From Actinobaculum sp. oral taxon 183 str. F0552 (GTDB taxonomy: Bacteria > Actinomycetota > Actinomycetes > Actinomycetales > Actinomycetaceae), in the NCBI RefSeq assembly GCF_000466165.1, contig NZ_KE951417.1, positions 94,016 to 131,498 of the forward strand: a stretch of DNA of 37,483 nucleotides, given 5' to 3'. Position 1 is the first letter of the stretch; every line of letters begins with the position of its first letter. Made by a program: the position numbers and the translations under genes. Below are positions 28,511-36,596 of the stretch, in pieces. The notes below the pieces were generated by a model, which was given only the letters and a program-made list of their open reading frames with translations, searched no databases and had not been told where the DNA came from.

Positions 28511-29274
28511 CGCACCGGCACCCCCGCCTGGCGCATCGCGTCTTTGACCTCGGGGATCGTCAGCCGCCCGAAGTGGAAGACCGAGGCGGCGAGGACGGCG
28601 TCCGCCCCGCATCGCGCCGCCGCGGCGAAGTCCCCGGCGGTTCCCGCGCCGCCGGAGGCGACGACGGGCACGCCGACCGCGTCCTTGACCGCGGCGGTCA
28701 TCTCCAGGTCGAAGCCGCCGGTCGTGCCGTCCGCGTCCATGGAGTTGACGAGGATCTCCCCCGCCCCCAGCCGTTCGGCGCGCGCGGCCCACTCGACCGC
28801 GTCGACGCCGGTGCCGCGCCTGCCGGCGTGGGTCGTCACCTCGAAGCCCGACGGCGTGCCCGCTCGGGGGTTGCGGCGCGAATCCAAGGACAGGACGAGG
28901 ACCTGGGATCCGAAGGCGTCGGCTATGGCGGAGATGAGCCCCGGGTCCGCCACGGCCGCCGAATTGACGGACGCTTTGTCGGCGCCCGCCTCCAGCAGCA
29001 GGCGGACGTCCTCGACGCTGCGCACGCCGCCGCCCACGGTGAGCGGGACGAAGACCTCCTCCGCGGTGCGCCGCACGACGTCGAGGAGGGTGCCCCGCCC
29101 GCCGACAGTGGCCGACACGTCGAGGAAGGCGATTTCGTCCGCTCCCTGGGAGTCGTAGAGGCGGGCAAGCTCGACGGGGTCGCCGGCGTCCTTCAGGTTG
29201 AGGAAGTTCACGCCCTTGACCACGCGCCCCTCGGCGACGTCCAGACAGGGAATCACTCGTACGGCAACGCCCAT
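28507..29274 (-). CDS. hisF: Imidazole glycerol phosphate synthase cyclase subunit
   Basis: HisF combines ammonia from HisH with PRFAR to give imidazole glycerol phosphate and AICAR. The 255-residue TIM-barrel protein shows [17 protein letters not shown] (catalytic Asp12), [17 protein letters not shown] with the second catalytic Asp, and [10 protein letters not shown]. It is the first gene of the his-trp-lgt operon; ATG at 29274 has AGGAGG upstream. A possible -10 box TACTCT lies at 29301-29296, with only a weak -35. The partner hisH is not in the window. Confidence 0.97.
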   Translation of the reverse strand: MGVAVRVIPCLDVAEGRVVKGVNFLNLKDAGDPVELARLYDSQGADEIAFLDVSATVGGRGTLLDVVRRTAEEVFVPLTVGGGVRSVEDVRLLLEAGADKASVNSAAVADPGLISAIADAFGSQVLVLSLDSRRNPRAGTPSGFEVTTHAGRRGTGVDAVEWAARAERLGAGEILVNSMDADGTTGGFDLEMTAAVKDAVGVPVVASGGAGTAGDFAAAARCGADAVLAASVFHFGRLTIPEVKDAMRQAGVPVR

Positions 29275-29347
29275 GCTCCTCCTTCCAGCCCTCCAAGAGT
29301 ACCGTGGAATGCACGATCGTTCCGACAGGTCCTCGATGCGAGACGGT

Positions 29348-29365
29348 CGGACACCGAGGTGTCCG
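29348..29365 (-). terminator. Hairpin after the FKBP-like lipoprotein gene
   Basis: CGGACACC (29348-29355) and GGTGTCCG (29358-29365) form an 8-bp stem starting 9 bases after the stop codon at 29375. There is no T-run, so it may be a weak terminator or an mRNA 3' end. It separates the pupylation operon from hisF. Confidence 0.45.
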
Positions 29366-29374
29366 GCGGAGCAC

Positions 29375-30427
29375 TCAGGACGAGCGTTTCGCCCCCGGGC
29401 CCCTTCCGCCGCCTTTGCCGCCCGTCGGCGTCGATTTCGTCGGCGCCGTCTTCGCCGCCGGAGGCTTCGAGGGCGTCGCCGCGCCGCTCGGGGAGGACGT
29501 CTGCGACGGCGTCTGCCCGGGAGAGGCCGTCTCGCCCTTCCTCCCCCTCTTGCCCCCGGACGAGGGGGAGCCCTTCCCCTCCGGCGGATCGGGAAGGGCC
29601 CCGAGGATGTCGACGACCACCACGCGGTCCCCGGTTCCCTGCGCCTTCGCACTCGGAACGAGGACGACCACCCTGGAGCCGATCTTCTGGTCGACGAGGC
29701 CCTCGGACAGGCCCTTCATGGCCGTCTTGAGGTTGAGGGCCACCGGCGCGCCCTTGGTCCACGTCTCGTCGACGCTCTTGCCGTTCTGGTCGAAGAGCGC
29801 GTACTGGACGGCGAGGGTCTGGCCCTCGGTCACCTGCGGGCCGTTCCCGACGACGAGGGGAACCGTCTCCAGGGAGGGGATGGCGCCTCCCGGGGACTTG
29901 ATCGAGGGGCCTCCGCCGTCGGCGGTGCCCACTTGGGGCATGCCGGACGGAGCCGGATTGGGCACGGGGACGGCCTTGCCGTGTGCGACGGTGAAGAGGA
30001 GGTCGACGACGATGATCTCGGAGGCGGTCGGGACGCCCTCGACGAGTCCGGGGCGCTTGATGACCAGACGGCTGCCCTCGCGCACGCCGACGAGCCGTTT
30101 GGCGAGGTCCCCCATCCCCTTCTTGGTGACCGCCGCGAGCCGGAGCTCGCCCGTGTTGTACGCCTTGATGATCTCGCCGTTGCGGGAGTCGAAGGAGGTC
30201 GCGCGCATGAGCACCGTCTGCCCGTCGACGATCCGGTTGCCCTTGCCCTCCAGGACCGTCTCCCTGGTCAGCCTGCCCGCGCCTTTGGGGCAGTCGACCG
30301 TCACGGTGACGGGCGAGCCGAACTTGCCGTTCGGGGTGACCGAGCACGCGTTCGCGCCTCCCTTCGAGCAGGAGGCCAGGCCCGCGCACACGAGGGCGAG
30401 GCACAGTCCCGAGGCCGTCTTCCTCAT
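29375..30427 (-). CDS. FKBP-type peptidyl-prolyl isomerase-like lipoprotein
   Basis: The 350-residue product starts with a lipoprotein signal peptide: RK, a hydrophobic stretch and the lipobox LASC with Cys20. It is therefore predicted to be exported, lipidated and anchored outside the membrane. Two FKBP-like segments follow (about residues 40-150 and 190-285); the second has [25 protein letters not shown] and [20 protein letters not shown], typical of FKBP folds. Several canonical active-site aromatics are not evident, so isomerase activity is uncertain. The C-terminal 65 residues are a Pro/Ser/Thr/Lys-rich low-complexity tail. The ATG overlaps the pafA stop (ATGA), so its translation is coupled to the pupylation genes, although those act in the cytoplasm. 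Confidence 0.85.
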   Translation of the reverse strand: MRKTASGLCLALVCAGLASCSKGGANACSVTPNGKFGSPVTVTVDCPKGAGRLTRETVLEGKGNRIVDGQTVLMRATSFDSRNGEIIKAYNTGELRLAAVTKKGMGDLAKRLVGVREGSRLVIKRPGLVEGVPTASEIIVVDLLFTVAHGKAVPVPNPAPSGMPQVGTADGGGPSIKSPGGAIPSLETVPLVVGNGPQVTEGQTLAVQYALFDQNGKSVDETWTKGAPVALNLKTAMKGLSEGLVDQKIGSRVVVLVPSAKAQGTGDRVVVVDILGALPDPPEGKGSPSSGGKRGRKGETASPGQTPSQTSSPSGAATPSKPPAAKTAPTKSTPTGGKGGGRGPGAKRSS

Positions 30428-31809
30428 CGCTCCATTTTATCCATGAGTGCGTCGACTCGCTCGTCGGCGGAGGAGAACGGGTCCTTGAGCACGACCGTGC
30501 GGGTCCCCTCGACTTCGAGCAGTCTGAGGTTCGTCCAGTCGACGGCGTAGTCGAAGCGGAGTCGCCTGGCCTTGGCGACGAACTCCCCGCGCAGCTTGGC
30601 TCGCGTGTTCTGCGGCGGCCTGGCCGAGGCCCGCTCGGCGGCCCCGGGGCCGGTGAACGTGCGCAGCAGCCCGGCCGACTCCATCGACGCGCGCAGACCC
30701 GCGTCGGTGACGTCGTGGTAGGCGAGGTCGAGCCGGGCCAGGCGCGGATCGCCCAGTTCGGCGCCGCTGCGGCGCATGTACCGCTCGACGAGCGCGAGTT
30801 TGGCCGCCCAGTCGATCTCGGTCGCGATGCCCGCGTGGTCGCCGGATGCGACCGCGTCGATCGCCCTGCCCCACAGGTCGAACAGGTAGCGGGTGCCCTC
30901 CGGCAGGTCCGCCGCGTAGCCGCGGGCGTCGTAGTGGGCGAGCACGGCCTCCAGCATCCTCCGCTGTACGTCGACGGGGGTGGTGACGCCGCCGCCCTGC
31001 AGGGCCAGCGGGGCACGGCCGGTCAGGTCGAGGCTCGCCGCGCGGATCGCCTCGACGGGGTCCGCGAGGCGGATGCCGGGCAGGACGGCGCCGTCCTCGA
31101 CGAGGACGAGCAGGGCCTCGGCCGCGACCTTGAGGGCGGTGGCCGGCTCGGCCACGTTGGAGTCGCCGACGATCACGTGCATGCGCCGGTAGAGCTCGGG
31201 ATCGCCGTGGGGTTCGTCCCGGGTGTTGATCATCGGCCGGGAGCGGGTCGACGCGGAGGAGATGGCGTCCCACATCTGGTCGGCCCGCTGGGAGAAGGCG
31301 AAGCGCGTCACGCCGTCCTCGCCCCGCCGCAGACAGCCGGCTCCGGCGACGATCTGGCGGGTGACGAAGAACGGGAGCATCGTCGAGATGCGGGCCCGGT
31401 AGTCGGGCCGTCGCCGCACGAGGTAGTTCTCATGGCAGCCGTAGGAGTTGCCCGCGGCGTCGAGGTTGTTCTTGAACAGGTGGATCCGGCCGGGGACCCC
31501 GCGTGCGGCGAGGCGCTCGTTGGCCTCGGCGGCCATGCCGGCGAACAGCAGCTCGCCCGCCCGGTCGTGGGCCACCAGGTCGGCGACGGTGCGGCACTCG
31601 GCCGTCGCGTACTCGGGGTGCGCCCCGACGTCCAGGTAGAGGCGCGCCCCGTTGGCCAGGAACGCGTTGGTCGACAGGCCCGACTCGAGGACGGCGCGGA
31701 AGAGCTCGGCGGCCGTCTCCTCGGGGTCGAGGGGAGGCGTCCCGCCCTCCGTCGAGGCGCACATGAGGCCGTATTCGGTCTCGATCCCCATGACCCTCTG
31801 GGGGATCAC
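30424..31809 (-). CDS. pafA: Pup-protein ligase
   Basis: PafA activates the C-terminal Glu of Pup with ATP and joins it to lysines of target proteins. The 461-residue protein is a glutamine-synthetase-like ligase: the metal-binding glutamates lie in MGIETEYG (Glu10, Glu12), the catalytic Asp60 in RLYLDVGAHPEYATAE, and the block NNLDAAGNSYGCHENYLV matches the family. It lacks the loop insertion present in Dop. The GTG start at 31809 overlaps the pup stop codon (GTGA); a second possible start is the ATG of MGIETEYG at 31791. In mycobacteria prcB and prcA lie between pup and pafA; here nothing does. Confidence 0.96.
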   Translation of the reverse strand: MIPQRVMGIETEYGLMCASTEGGTPPLDPEETAAELFRAVLESGLSTNAFLANGARLYLDVGAHPEYATAECRTVADLVAHDRAGELLFAGMAAEANERLAARGVPGRIHLFKNNLDAAGNSYGCHENYLVRRRPDYRARISTMLPFFVTRQIVAGAGCLRRGEDGVTRFAFSQRADQMWDAISSASTRSRPMINTRDEPHGDPELYRRMHVIVGDSNVAEPATALKVAAEALLVLVEDGAVLPGIRLADPVEAIRAASLDLTGRAPLALQGGGVTTPVDVQRRMLEAVLAHYDARGYAADLPEGTRYLFDLWGRAIDAVASGDHAGIATEIDWAAKLALVERYMRRSGAELGDPRLARLDLAYHDVTDAGLRASMESAGLLRTFTGPGAAERASARPPQNTRAKLRGEFVAKARRLRFDYAVDWTNLRLLEVEGTRTVVLKDPFSSADERVDALMDKMER

Positions 31810-31985
31810 TGTCCGCCTTTCTGGACGAACCCCTGGACGAAGGACGAGGCGTTGGATTCGAGGACCGAGTCGATCTCGTCCAGCAGAGAGTCGGCGGCCG
31901 CCGACTGGGTCTGGGCCTGGGGGATGTCACAGAGCGTCTCCTCCTGCCGCGAACGGCGGGGTTGCGCGAATTCCTGGGAAGGCAT
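31806..31985 (-). CDS. pup: Prokaryotic ubiquitin-like protein Pup
   Basis: This small gene encodes 59 residues. The C-terminal half matches Pup: LLDEIDSVLESNASSFVQGFVQKGGQ is given here as two parts, LLDEIDSVLE at 34-43 and NASSFVQGFVQKGGQ at 45-59. It ends in Gly-Gly-Gln, so Dop must deamidate Gln59 to Glu before ligation. The only lysine is Lys56. The N-terminal half is short, polar and predicted disordered; Cys19 is unusual for Pup. The ATG at 31985 has AAAGGA six bases upstream, and the gene sits between dop and pafA, with its stop overlapping the pafA start. Confidence 0.97.
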   Translation of the reverse strand: MPSQEFAQPRRSRQEETLCDIPQAQTQSAAADSLLDEIDSVLESNASSFVQGFVQKGGQ

Positions 31986-32058
31986 GTCGTCCTTTCGTGG
32001 GTGTCGTGTCGGTGGAGGTCCGTCGGCCGGGACGGCTTCCGCCCTGGCCGGTGGGCCG

Positions 32059-33633
32059 TCAGTCCCCGCGGCGCGGCTTCGCGGCCTCCTCCAGCCGCCG
32101 CAGGAAGTCGTCCGGGTCGGTCGAGGCGGCGAGCAGCGCCCCGACGAGGTCTTCCGTCGCCCTGCCGGGATGGAGGGTGGGCAGTCGGACGAGCTCGCCC
32201 CCCGCGTCGAGGACGATCCCGTCCCATCCCGCGGCCGGGACGCGTTCGCCGAAGGCTGCGATGAGGCCTCCCCGCAGGAAGGCCCGGGTCGAGGACGGCG
32301 CTCGGACGGCGGCGTCGGCCGCCTGCTCGGGCGAGAAGAGCCTGGCGACCCGGCCTGCGGCGTCGAGTCGGGCGACGATCGAACGCTCCGGGCGCAGGTC
32401 GTGCCACTGCAGGTCGAGGGCGCGCAGCCTGTCGGAGTCCCATCCGGTTCCGCCGCGGGCTCGCAGCCCCTCCAGGAGCCGGTACTTGGCGACCCATTCG
32501 ATCATGGGGGCGGCCGCGTCCATGTCGCCGCGCAGGGCGTCGAGCGCCCGCTGCCAATAGTCGAGGACCTCGGCGGTGTCGGCGTCGGGCTCGCCGTCGC
32601 GTCCGACGGCTTCGCGGACGGCGTCGAGGTAGACCTGCTGGATGTCGACGGCCGTCCTCGACGTCCCGTCGTGCATGTCGACGGCCGCCCTCAGGCTCGG
32701 GTCGTGCGAGATCCGCCAGGTGGCGGCCACCGGGGAGTGCAGGGTCAGGGAGTCGAGTTCGAGCGGGACCCTGTCCGATTCCAGCAGCCAGAGGACCAGC
32801 GACGTCGTGCCGACCTTCAGCAGGTTCGAGACGTCGAAGAGGTTGGCGTCGCCTCCGATCACGTGGAGGCGGCGATACGCGGCCGCGTCGGCGTGGGGTT
32901 CGTCGCGCGTGTTGATGATCGGCCGGTTGAAGGTCGTCTCCAGGCCGACGTCGTTCTCCACGTAGTCGGCGCGCTGGGAGATCTGGAACCCGGAAGTCTC
33001 GCTGCGCTGGCCGATCCCGAGGCGTCCGGAGCCGCACAGGATCTGCCTGGTGACGAAGAAGGGCGTGAGGTAGCGGATGACCTCCCCGAAGCCGACCTTC
33101 CGGCTCACGAGGTAGTTCTCGTGGGAGCCGTACGCCGCCCCTTTGCCGTCGACGTTGTTCTTGTACACGACCACGTCACGTCCTTCGGAGGCGAGCGCCT
33201 CCATGGCTCGGCGCATGACGTGCTCGCCCGCGCGGTCCCACAGGACGGCCTCGCGGGGAGTGGCGGTCTCGGGCGAGGAGTACTCGGGGTGGGCGTGGTC
33301 GACGTACAGGCGCGCTCCATTGGTCAGCACGGCGTTGGAGGCCCGGGGGCGGCGCAGGTCGAGCGCCTCGCCGCGCCCCAGGCGCGCCGGGGTCCGTTCG
33401 GCCTCCGGGGCGTCCGTGAGCTGGGAGGGGTGGGCGCTGGCCCTGTCCAGACGGTATCCGCGGGCGTCGTTCAGGGGGTCCTCCCCGTGGAAGTCCCAGG
33501 CGACGCGCGCTCGGCACAGCCCCGCGTAGGCCTCCACGACGTCGGCCGACAGGGCGATGGGATTGGCCCGAGGCCGGGCCGGCTCGAGTATTCCGAACTC
33601 GGTCTCCAGTCCGGTGATCCTGCGTGCGGTCAT
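32059..33633 (-). CDS. dop: Deamidase/depupylase of Pup
   Basis: Dop converts the C-terminal Gln of Pup to Glu and also removes Pup from tagged proteins. The 524-residue protein is a PafA paralogue with GLETEFGI (Glu10, Glu12) and ARLYVDHAHPEYSSPE. Between these it has a long inserted segment (around RLDRASAHPSQLTDAPEAER) matching the Dop loop that PafA lacks. It also contains KNNVDGKGAAYGSHENYL and NTRDEPHAD. ATG at 33633 shares one base with the mpa stop (TGATG). The frame extends upstream inside mpa but that part is not conserved. A 73-base gap without a clear promoter separates it from pup. Confidence 0.96.
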   Translation of the reverse strand: MTARRITGLETEFGILEPARPRANPIALSADVVEAYAGLCRARVAWDFHGEDPLNDARGYRLDRASAHPSQLTDAPEAERTPARLGRGEALDLRRPRASNAVLTNGARLYVDHAHPEYSSPETATPREAVLWDRAGEHVMRRAMEALASEGRDVVVYKNNVDGKGAAYGSHENYLVSRKVGFGEVIRYLTPFFVTRQILCGSGRLGIGQRSETSGFQISQRADYVENDVGLETTFNRPIINTRDEPHADAAAYRRLHVIGGDANLFDVSNLLKVGTTSLVLWLLESDRVPLELDSLTLHSPVAATWRISHDPSLRAAVDMHDGTSRTAVDIQQVYLDAVREAVGRDGEPDADTAEVLDYWQRALDALRGDMDAAAPMIEWVAKYRLLEGLRARGGTGWDSDRLRALDLQWHDLRPERSIVARLDAAGRVARLFSPEQAADAAVRAPSSTRAFLRGGLIAAFGERVPAAGWDGIVLDAGGELVRLPTLHPGRATEDLVGALLAASTDPDDFLRRLEEAAKPRRGD

Positions 33634-35336
33634 CACATCAACTCCGTCGTCGAGGCGCCGCTCCATTCGCGCACCGGCCGGTCGCCGATCGACGGCGCGT
33701 CGACGCTCGGAGGCGGGACGCGCCCACCGGCCCCGTCGGCCTCCCCGCGGCCGGGCGGGGCGGTCCCGGCGAAGAGAGGGCGCACGTCGACGACCCGGTC
33801 GGCGCGTCCGCGGGCGTTGACCCGCGCCCACTCCTCGGGGCTGGTCGCGGTGGCGACGTCTTCGTTGGCCAGGCTCTCCTCGCGCACGGCCTCGACGACG
33901 TGCACGGGCGCCAGTCCGCGCCGCCGCGTCGCCAGGAAGTCCTTGATGGCCAGTTTCTTGGCGCGGTCGACGATCCCGGCCAGCAGCGCGCCGGAGACGA
34001 TGTCGCTGACGTAGAGCCTCTCGCGCGCGCCGCTGGCGTAGGCCACCTCCACGTACTCGTTGCGCGGGACGCGGGCGAAGAGCTCCTCGACGATCGTCTC
34101 GCGCAGCATGGCGGCCGCCTCCCGCCGTCCGCCGCAGCGTTCGACGACGTCCTCGCGCAGGGGCAGCTCTGCGGTCAGGTACTTCGACAGGATGTCCAGG
34201 CTCCCCTCCCTCGTCGGGCGCTCGATCCTGATCTTCACGTCGAGTCTGCCGGGGCGCAGGATGGCCGGGTCGATCATGTCCTCCCGGTTGGAGGCGCCGA
34301 TGACGATGACGTTGGTCAGGGACTCCACCCCGTCGATCTCGGCCAGGAGCTGGGGGACCACCGTCGTCTCGACGTCCGAGGAGATGCCCGACCCCCGCGT
34401 GCGGAAGAGGGCCTCCATCTCGTCGAAGAAGATGACGACGGGGATCCCGGCCGCCGCGCGGTCCCGGGCGCGGGAGAAGATGTCCCTGACCTGCCGCTCC
34501 GTCTCGCCCACGTACTTGTCCAGGAGCTGGGGGCCCTTGACGTTGAGGAAGTAGCTGTGCGATTTGGCCCCGCCGCCGCGGGCCGCGCTGTTGGCGGCGA
34601 GCGAGGTGGCGACGGCCTTGGCTATGAGAGTCTTGCCGCAGCCCGGCGGCCCGTAGAGGAGCACCCCCTTGGGCGGTTTGAGCCCGTGCTCGCGGTAGAG
34701 CCCGGGCTGCTCGAAGGGCAGTTCGACGGTGTCCTTGATCTGGCTGATCTGCTCCCCCAGGCCGCCGATGTCGGCGTAGGAGACGTCGGGGATCTCCTCG
34801 AGCAGGAGGTGTTCGACGTCCGGCCGCTCGACGACGTCCAGCACGATGCCGTCGCGCATGTCCGCCAGCACGGCGTCGCCCACGCGGAGCCCCCGCGCAC
34901 GGAGCCTCCCCGCTACGCGCATGATCCGGGACTCGTCCGGGTGGACGCGCACGAGGACGCGTCGGTCGTCGACGACCATCTCCACCGCGACGATCGTTCC
35001 CACGAGGTCGAAGCCCCCCGCCTCGACGGCGACGAGCTGTTCGTTCAGGCGCACCTCCTGGCCGAGCTCGAGGTCCTCGATCCGCAGCGTCCGCGAAGCG
35101 GCGAGGTTCATCTTCCTCCCCCCGACGAGGGCGTCGATCGAATGGTCTCCCCGGTGGGCCGCCAGGAAGACGGCGAAGGACGCCGGCGGCCGCGACAGCG
35201 TCTCGAGCTGGTCGTTCAGTTCCTTGATCCGGTCGCGGGCGGTGGCGAGCGAAGCGGACAGCCTTCCGTTCTTCTCCTCCAGGGAGACGATCTGCCTGCG
35301 CAAGGCGACGAGCTCGCTGTGGCCTGGCTCGGACAT
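33633..35336 (-). CDS. arc: AAA ATPase forming ring-shaped complexes (Mpa/ARC)
   Basis: Mpa/ARC forms a hexameric ring that binds Pup through N-terminal coiled coils and unfolds pupylated proteins. The 567-residue protein has an N-terminal coiled coil (about 8-48), tandem OB domains (about 75-180), and an AAA domain with Walker A GPPGCGKT (229-236), pore-loop region KGPQLLDKYVGETER, Walker B VVIFFDEME and GASNREDMIDPAILRPGR. Proteasome-linked homologues end in a penultimate-Tyr motif (Gln-Tyr-Leu) that docks on the 20S core. This protein ends in STTELM after a Gly/Pro-rich stretch, so docking is not expected. ATG at 35336 has AGAGGA upstream; it overlaps dop downstream. Confidence 0.95.
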   Translation of the reverse strand: MSEPGHSELVALRRQIVSLEEKNGRLSASLATARDRIKELNDQLETLSRPPASFAVFLAAHRGDHSIDALVGGRKMNLAASRTLRIEDLELGQEVRLNEQLVAVEAGGFDLVGTIVAVEMVVDDRRVLVRVHPDESRIMRVAGRLRARGLRVGDAVLADMRDGIVLDVVERPDVEHLLLEEIPDVSYADIGGLGEQISQIKDTVELPFEQPGLYREHGLKPPKGVLLYGPPGCGKTLIAKAVATSLAANSAARGGGAKSHSYFLNVKGPQLLDKYVGETERQVRDIFSRARDRAAAGIPVVIFFDEMEALFRTRGSGISSDVETTVVPQLLAEIDGVESLTNVIVIGASNREDMIDPAILRPGRLDVKIRIERPTREGSLDILSKYLTAELPLREDVVERCGGRREAAAMLRETIVEELFARVPRNEYVEVAYASGARERLYVSDIVSGALLAGIVDRAKKLAIKDFLATRRRGLAPVHVVEAVREESLANEDVATATSPEEWARVNARGRADRVVDVRPLFAGTAPPGRGEADGAGGRVPPPSVDAPSIGDRPVREWSGASTTELM

Positions 35337-35361
35337 GGGTTCCTCTCTTTCGAACCCGTCA

Positions 35362-35367
35362 ATTCTA
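35362..35367 (-). promoter_or_regulatory. -10 box of the mpa-dop-pup-pafA operon
   Basis: TAGAAT (35367-35362, minus strand) is 25 bases before the mpa ATG, with a ribosome-binding site AGAGGA in between, so this mRNA would have a short leader. The -35 match is weak. It lies in the 76-base gap after trmI, so the pupylation genes may be transcribed separately from trmI. Confidence 0.45.
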
Positions 35368-35412
35368 GAGCCCTGCGCCACACGCCGAGAGTGGCTCCTC
35401 GCACAGTGAAAG

Positions 35413-36525
35413 CTACCCCACTCCCCCGGGCGGGCCGTCGGGCTCGCCGCCCCCGCCTGGCCCGTGCGCGGTCCGGCGGGCCTGCCGGCGCTCGCGCAGC
35501 TCCTCATCGATTCTCTCGCGGACGAGGCGGCCGTGCCGGCCGGCGGCCGACTCCCCGGTTTCTTCGACGTCGGCGCGGTGGGCGACGTCTCTGCGGACCT
35601 TGCGCAGCTTGCGCTCGGATATGCCGCGTTCGGCCAGGTCCTCGGCCCAGGCGGGCGGTTCGGAGTAGGCCTGCCGGGCGGGGCGCCTAACCGGCCGCAG
35701 GGGCCGGCTGTCCGGGGCGAGGCGGCGCGAGACGACGAGGAACCCGGTGTGGGCCACCATCCGGTGGTCGGGCCGGACCGCCAGGCCTTCCAGGTGCCAG
35801 GTCCTCACGAGGGTCTCGCTGGCCTCGGGCTCGGTGTACGCCTCGCTCTCGCGCAGGCCCTCGACGAACCGGGACATCTGGGTCGTCGTGGCGACGTAGG
35901 CGAGGACGACCCCGCCCGGCCGGAGGGCGTGCGCGCTCACGCCGATGAGCTCCCAGGGGGCGAGCATGTCGAGGACGACGCGGTCGAGTTCGCCCTCCCT
36001 CATGGCCGCCAGCACGTCCGAGGCCTCCCCCACCTCCACCGTCCACGGAAGGTCCGCCCCCGCGAACCACGAGCGGACGTTCCCTTGCGCTATCTCGGCG
36101 AACTCGGGGCGGCGCTCGCAGGAGACGAGGCGCCCTTCCGGTCCGACCGCCGCCAGCAGCGAGAGCGCGAGGGCCCCCGATCCCAGCCCCGCCTCGAAGA
36201 CCCGGGCGCCGGGGTGGACGTCGGCTACGTGGACGATCTGCGCCGCGTCCTTCGGGTAGACGACGGTCGCCCCCCGGGGCATGGACAGGACGTAGTCGGA
36301 GACGAGGGGGCGCAGAGCCAGGAAGCGCCTGCCGTCCTCGGTCTGCAGGACCGTGCCCTCCTCGGCGCCGATGAGCTCGGCGTGGCGGAAGGAGCCCCGA
36401 GTCGACTGGAAGTGGCCGTCGCGCGTGAGCGAGATCGTGTACTTGCGGCCCTTGGGATCCGTCAGCTGGACGCGGTCGCCGGGGCGGAAGGGCCCTCGGC
36501 GGGACGCGGAGGGATGGTGGCTCAT
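35413..36525 (-). CDS. trmI: tRNA (adenine(58)-N1)-methyltransferase
   Basis: TrmI methylates N1 of A58 in the T loop of tRNAs using S-adenosylmethionine. The 370-residue protein has the SAM-binding motif VFEAGLGSGALALSLL (Glu111 to Gly117), the preceding family block PRGATVVYPKDAAQIVH, and the catalytic-region LDMLAPWE. The closest known relative is M. tuberculosis Rv2118c, which also lies next to mpa. After about residue 275 there is a charged 95-residue tail (RISEEL-like Arg/Glu-rich and Gly-rich end) beyond the core enzyme. ATG at 36525 has a TACAAT -10 box eight bases upstream, so the leader would be at most one or two bases. Confidence 0.93.
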   Translation of the reverse strand: MSHHPSASRRGPFRPGDRVQLTDPKGRKYTISLTRDGHFQSTRGSFRHAELIGAEEGTVLQTEDGRRFLALRPLVSDYVLSMPRGATVVYPKDAAQIVHVADVHPGARVFEAGLGSGALALSLLAAVGPEGRLVSCERRPEFAEIAQGNVRSWFAGADLPWTVEVGEASDVLAAMREGELDRVVLDMLAPWELIGVSAHALRPGGVVLAYVATTTQMSRFVEGLRESEAYTEPEASETLVRTWHLEGLAVRPDHRMVAHTGFLVVSRRLAPDSRPLRPVRRPARQAYSEPPAWAEDLAERGISERKLRKVRRDVAHRADVEETGESAAGRHGRLVRERIDEELRERRQARRTAHGPGGGGEPDGPPGGVG

Positions 36526-36533
36526 GGCCGTCC

Positions 36534-36539
36534 ATTGTA
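36534..36539 (-). promoter_or_regulatory. -10 box of trmI, near-leaderless geometry
   Basis: TACAAT (36539-36534, minus strand) is followed by eight bases and then the ATG. It shares the 71-base divergent region with the -10 box of the nuclease gene; the two hexamers are 45 bases apart. Confidence 0.5.
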
Positions 36540-36584
36540 CGTGCGAGGTCGGCGCAGACCGAGTGAGCCGCCGGAGGCGCGCTG

Positions 36585-36590
36585 TACGGT
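36585..36590 (+). promoter_or_regulatory. -10 box of the RecB-like nuclease gene, leaderless geometry
   Basis: TACGGT at 36585-36590 is followed by exactly six bases and then the ATG at 36597. No ribosome-binding site is present. The -35 region does not match the consensus. Confidence 0.4.
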
Positions 36591-36596
36591 TGTCCC

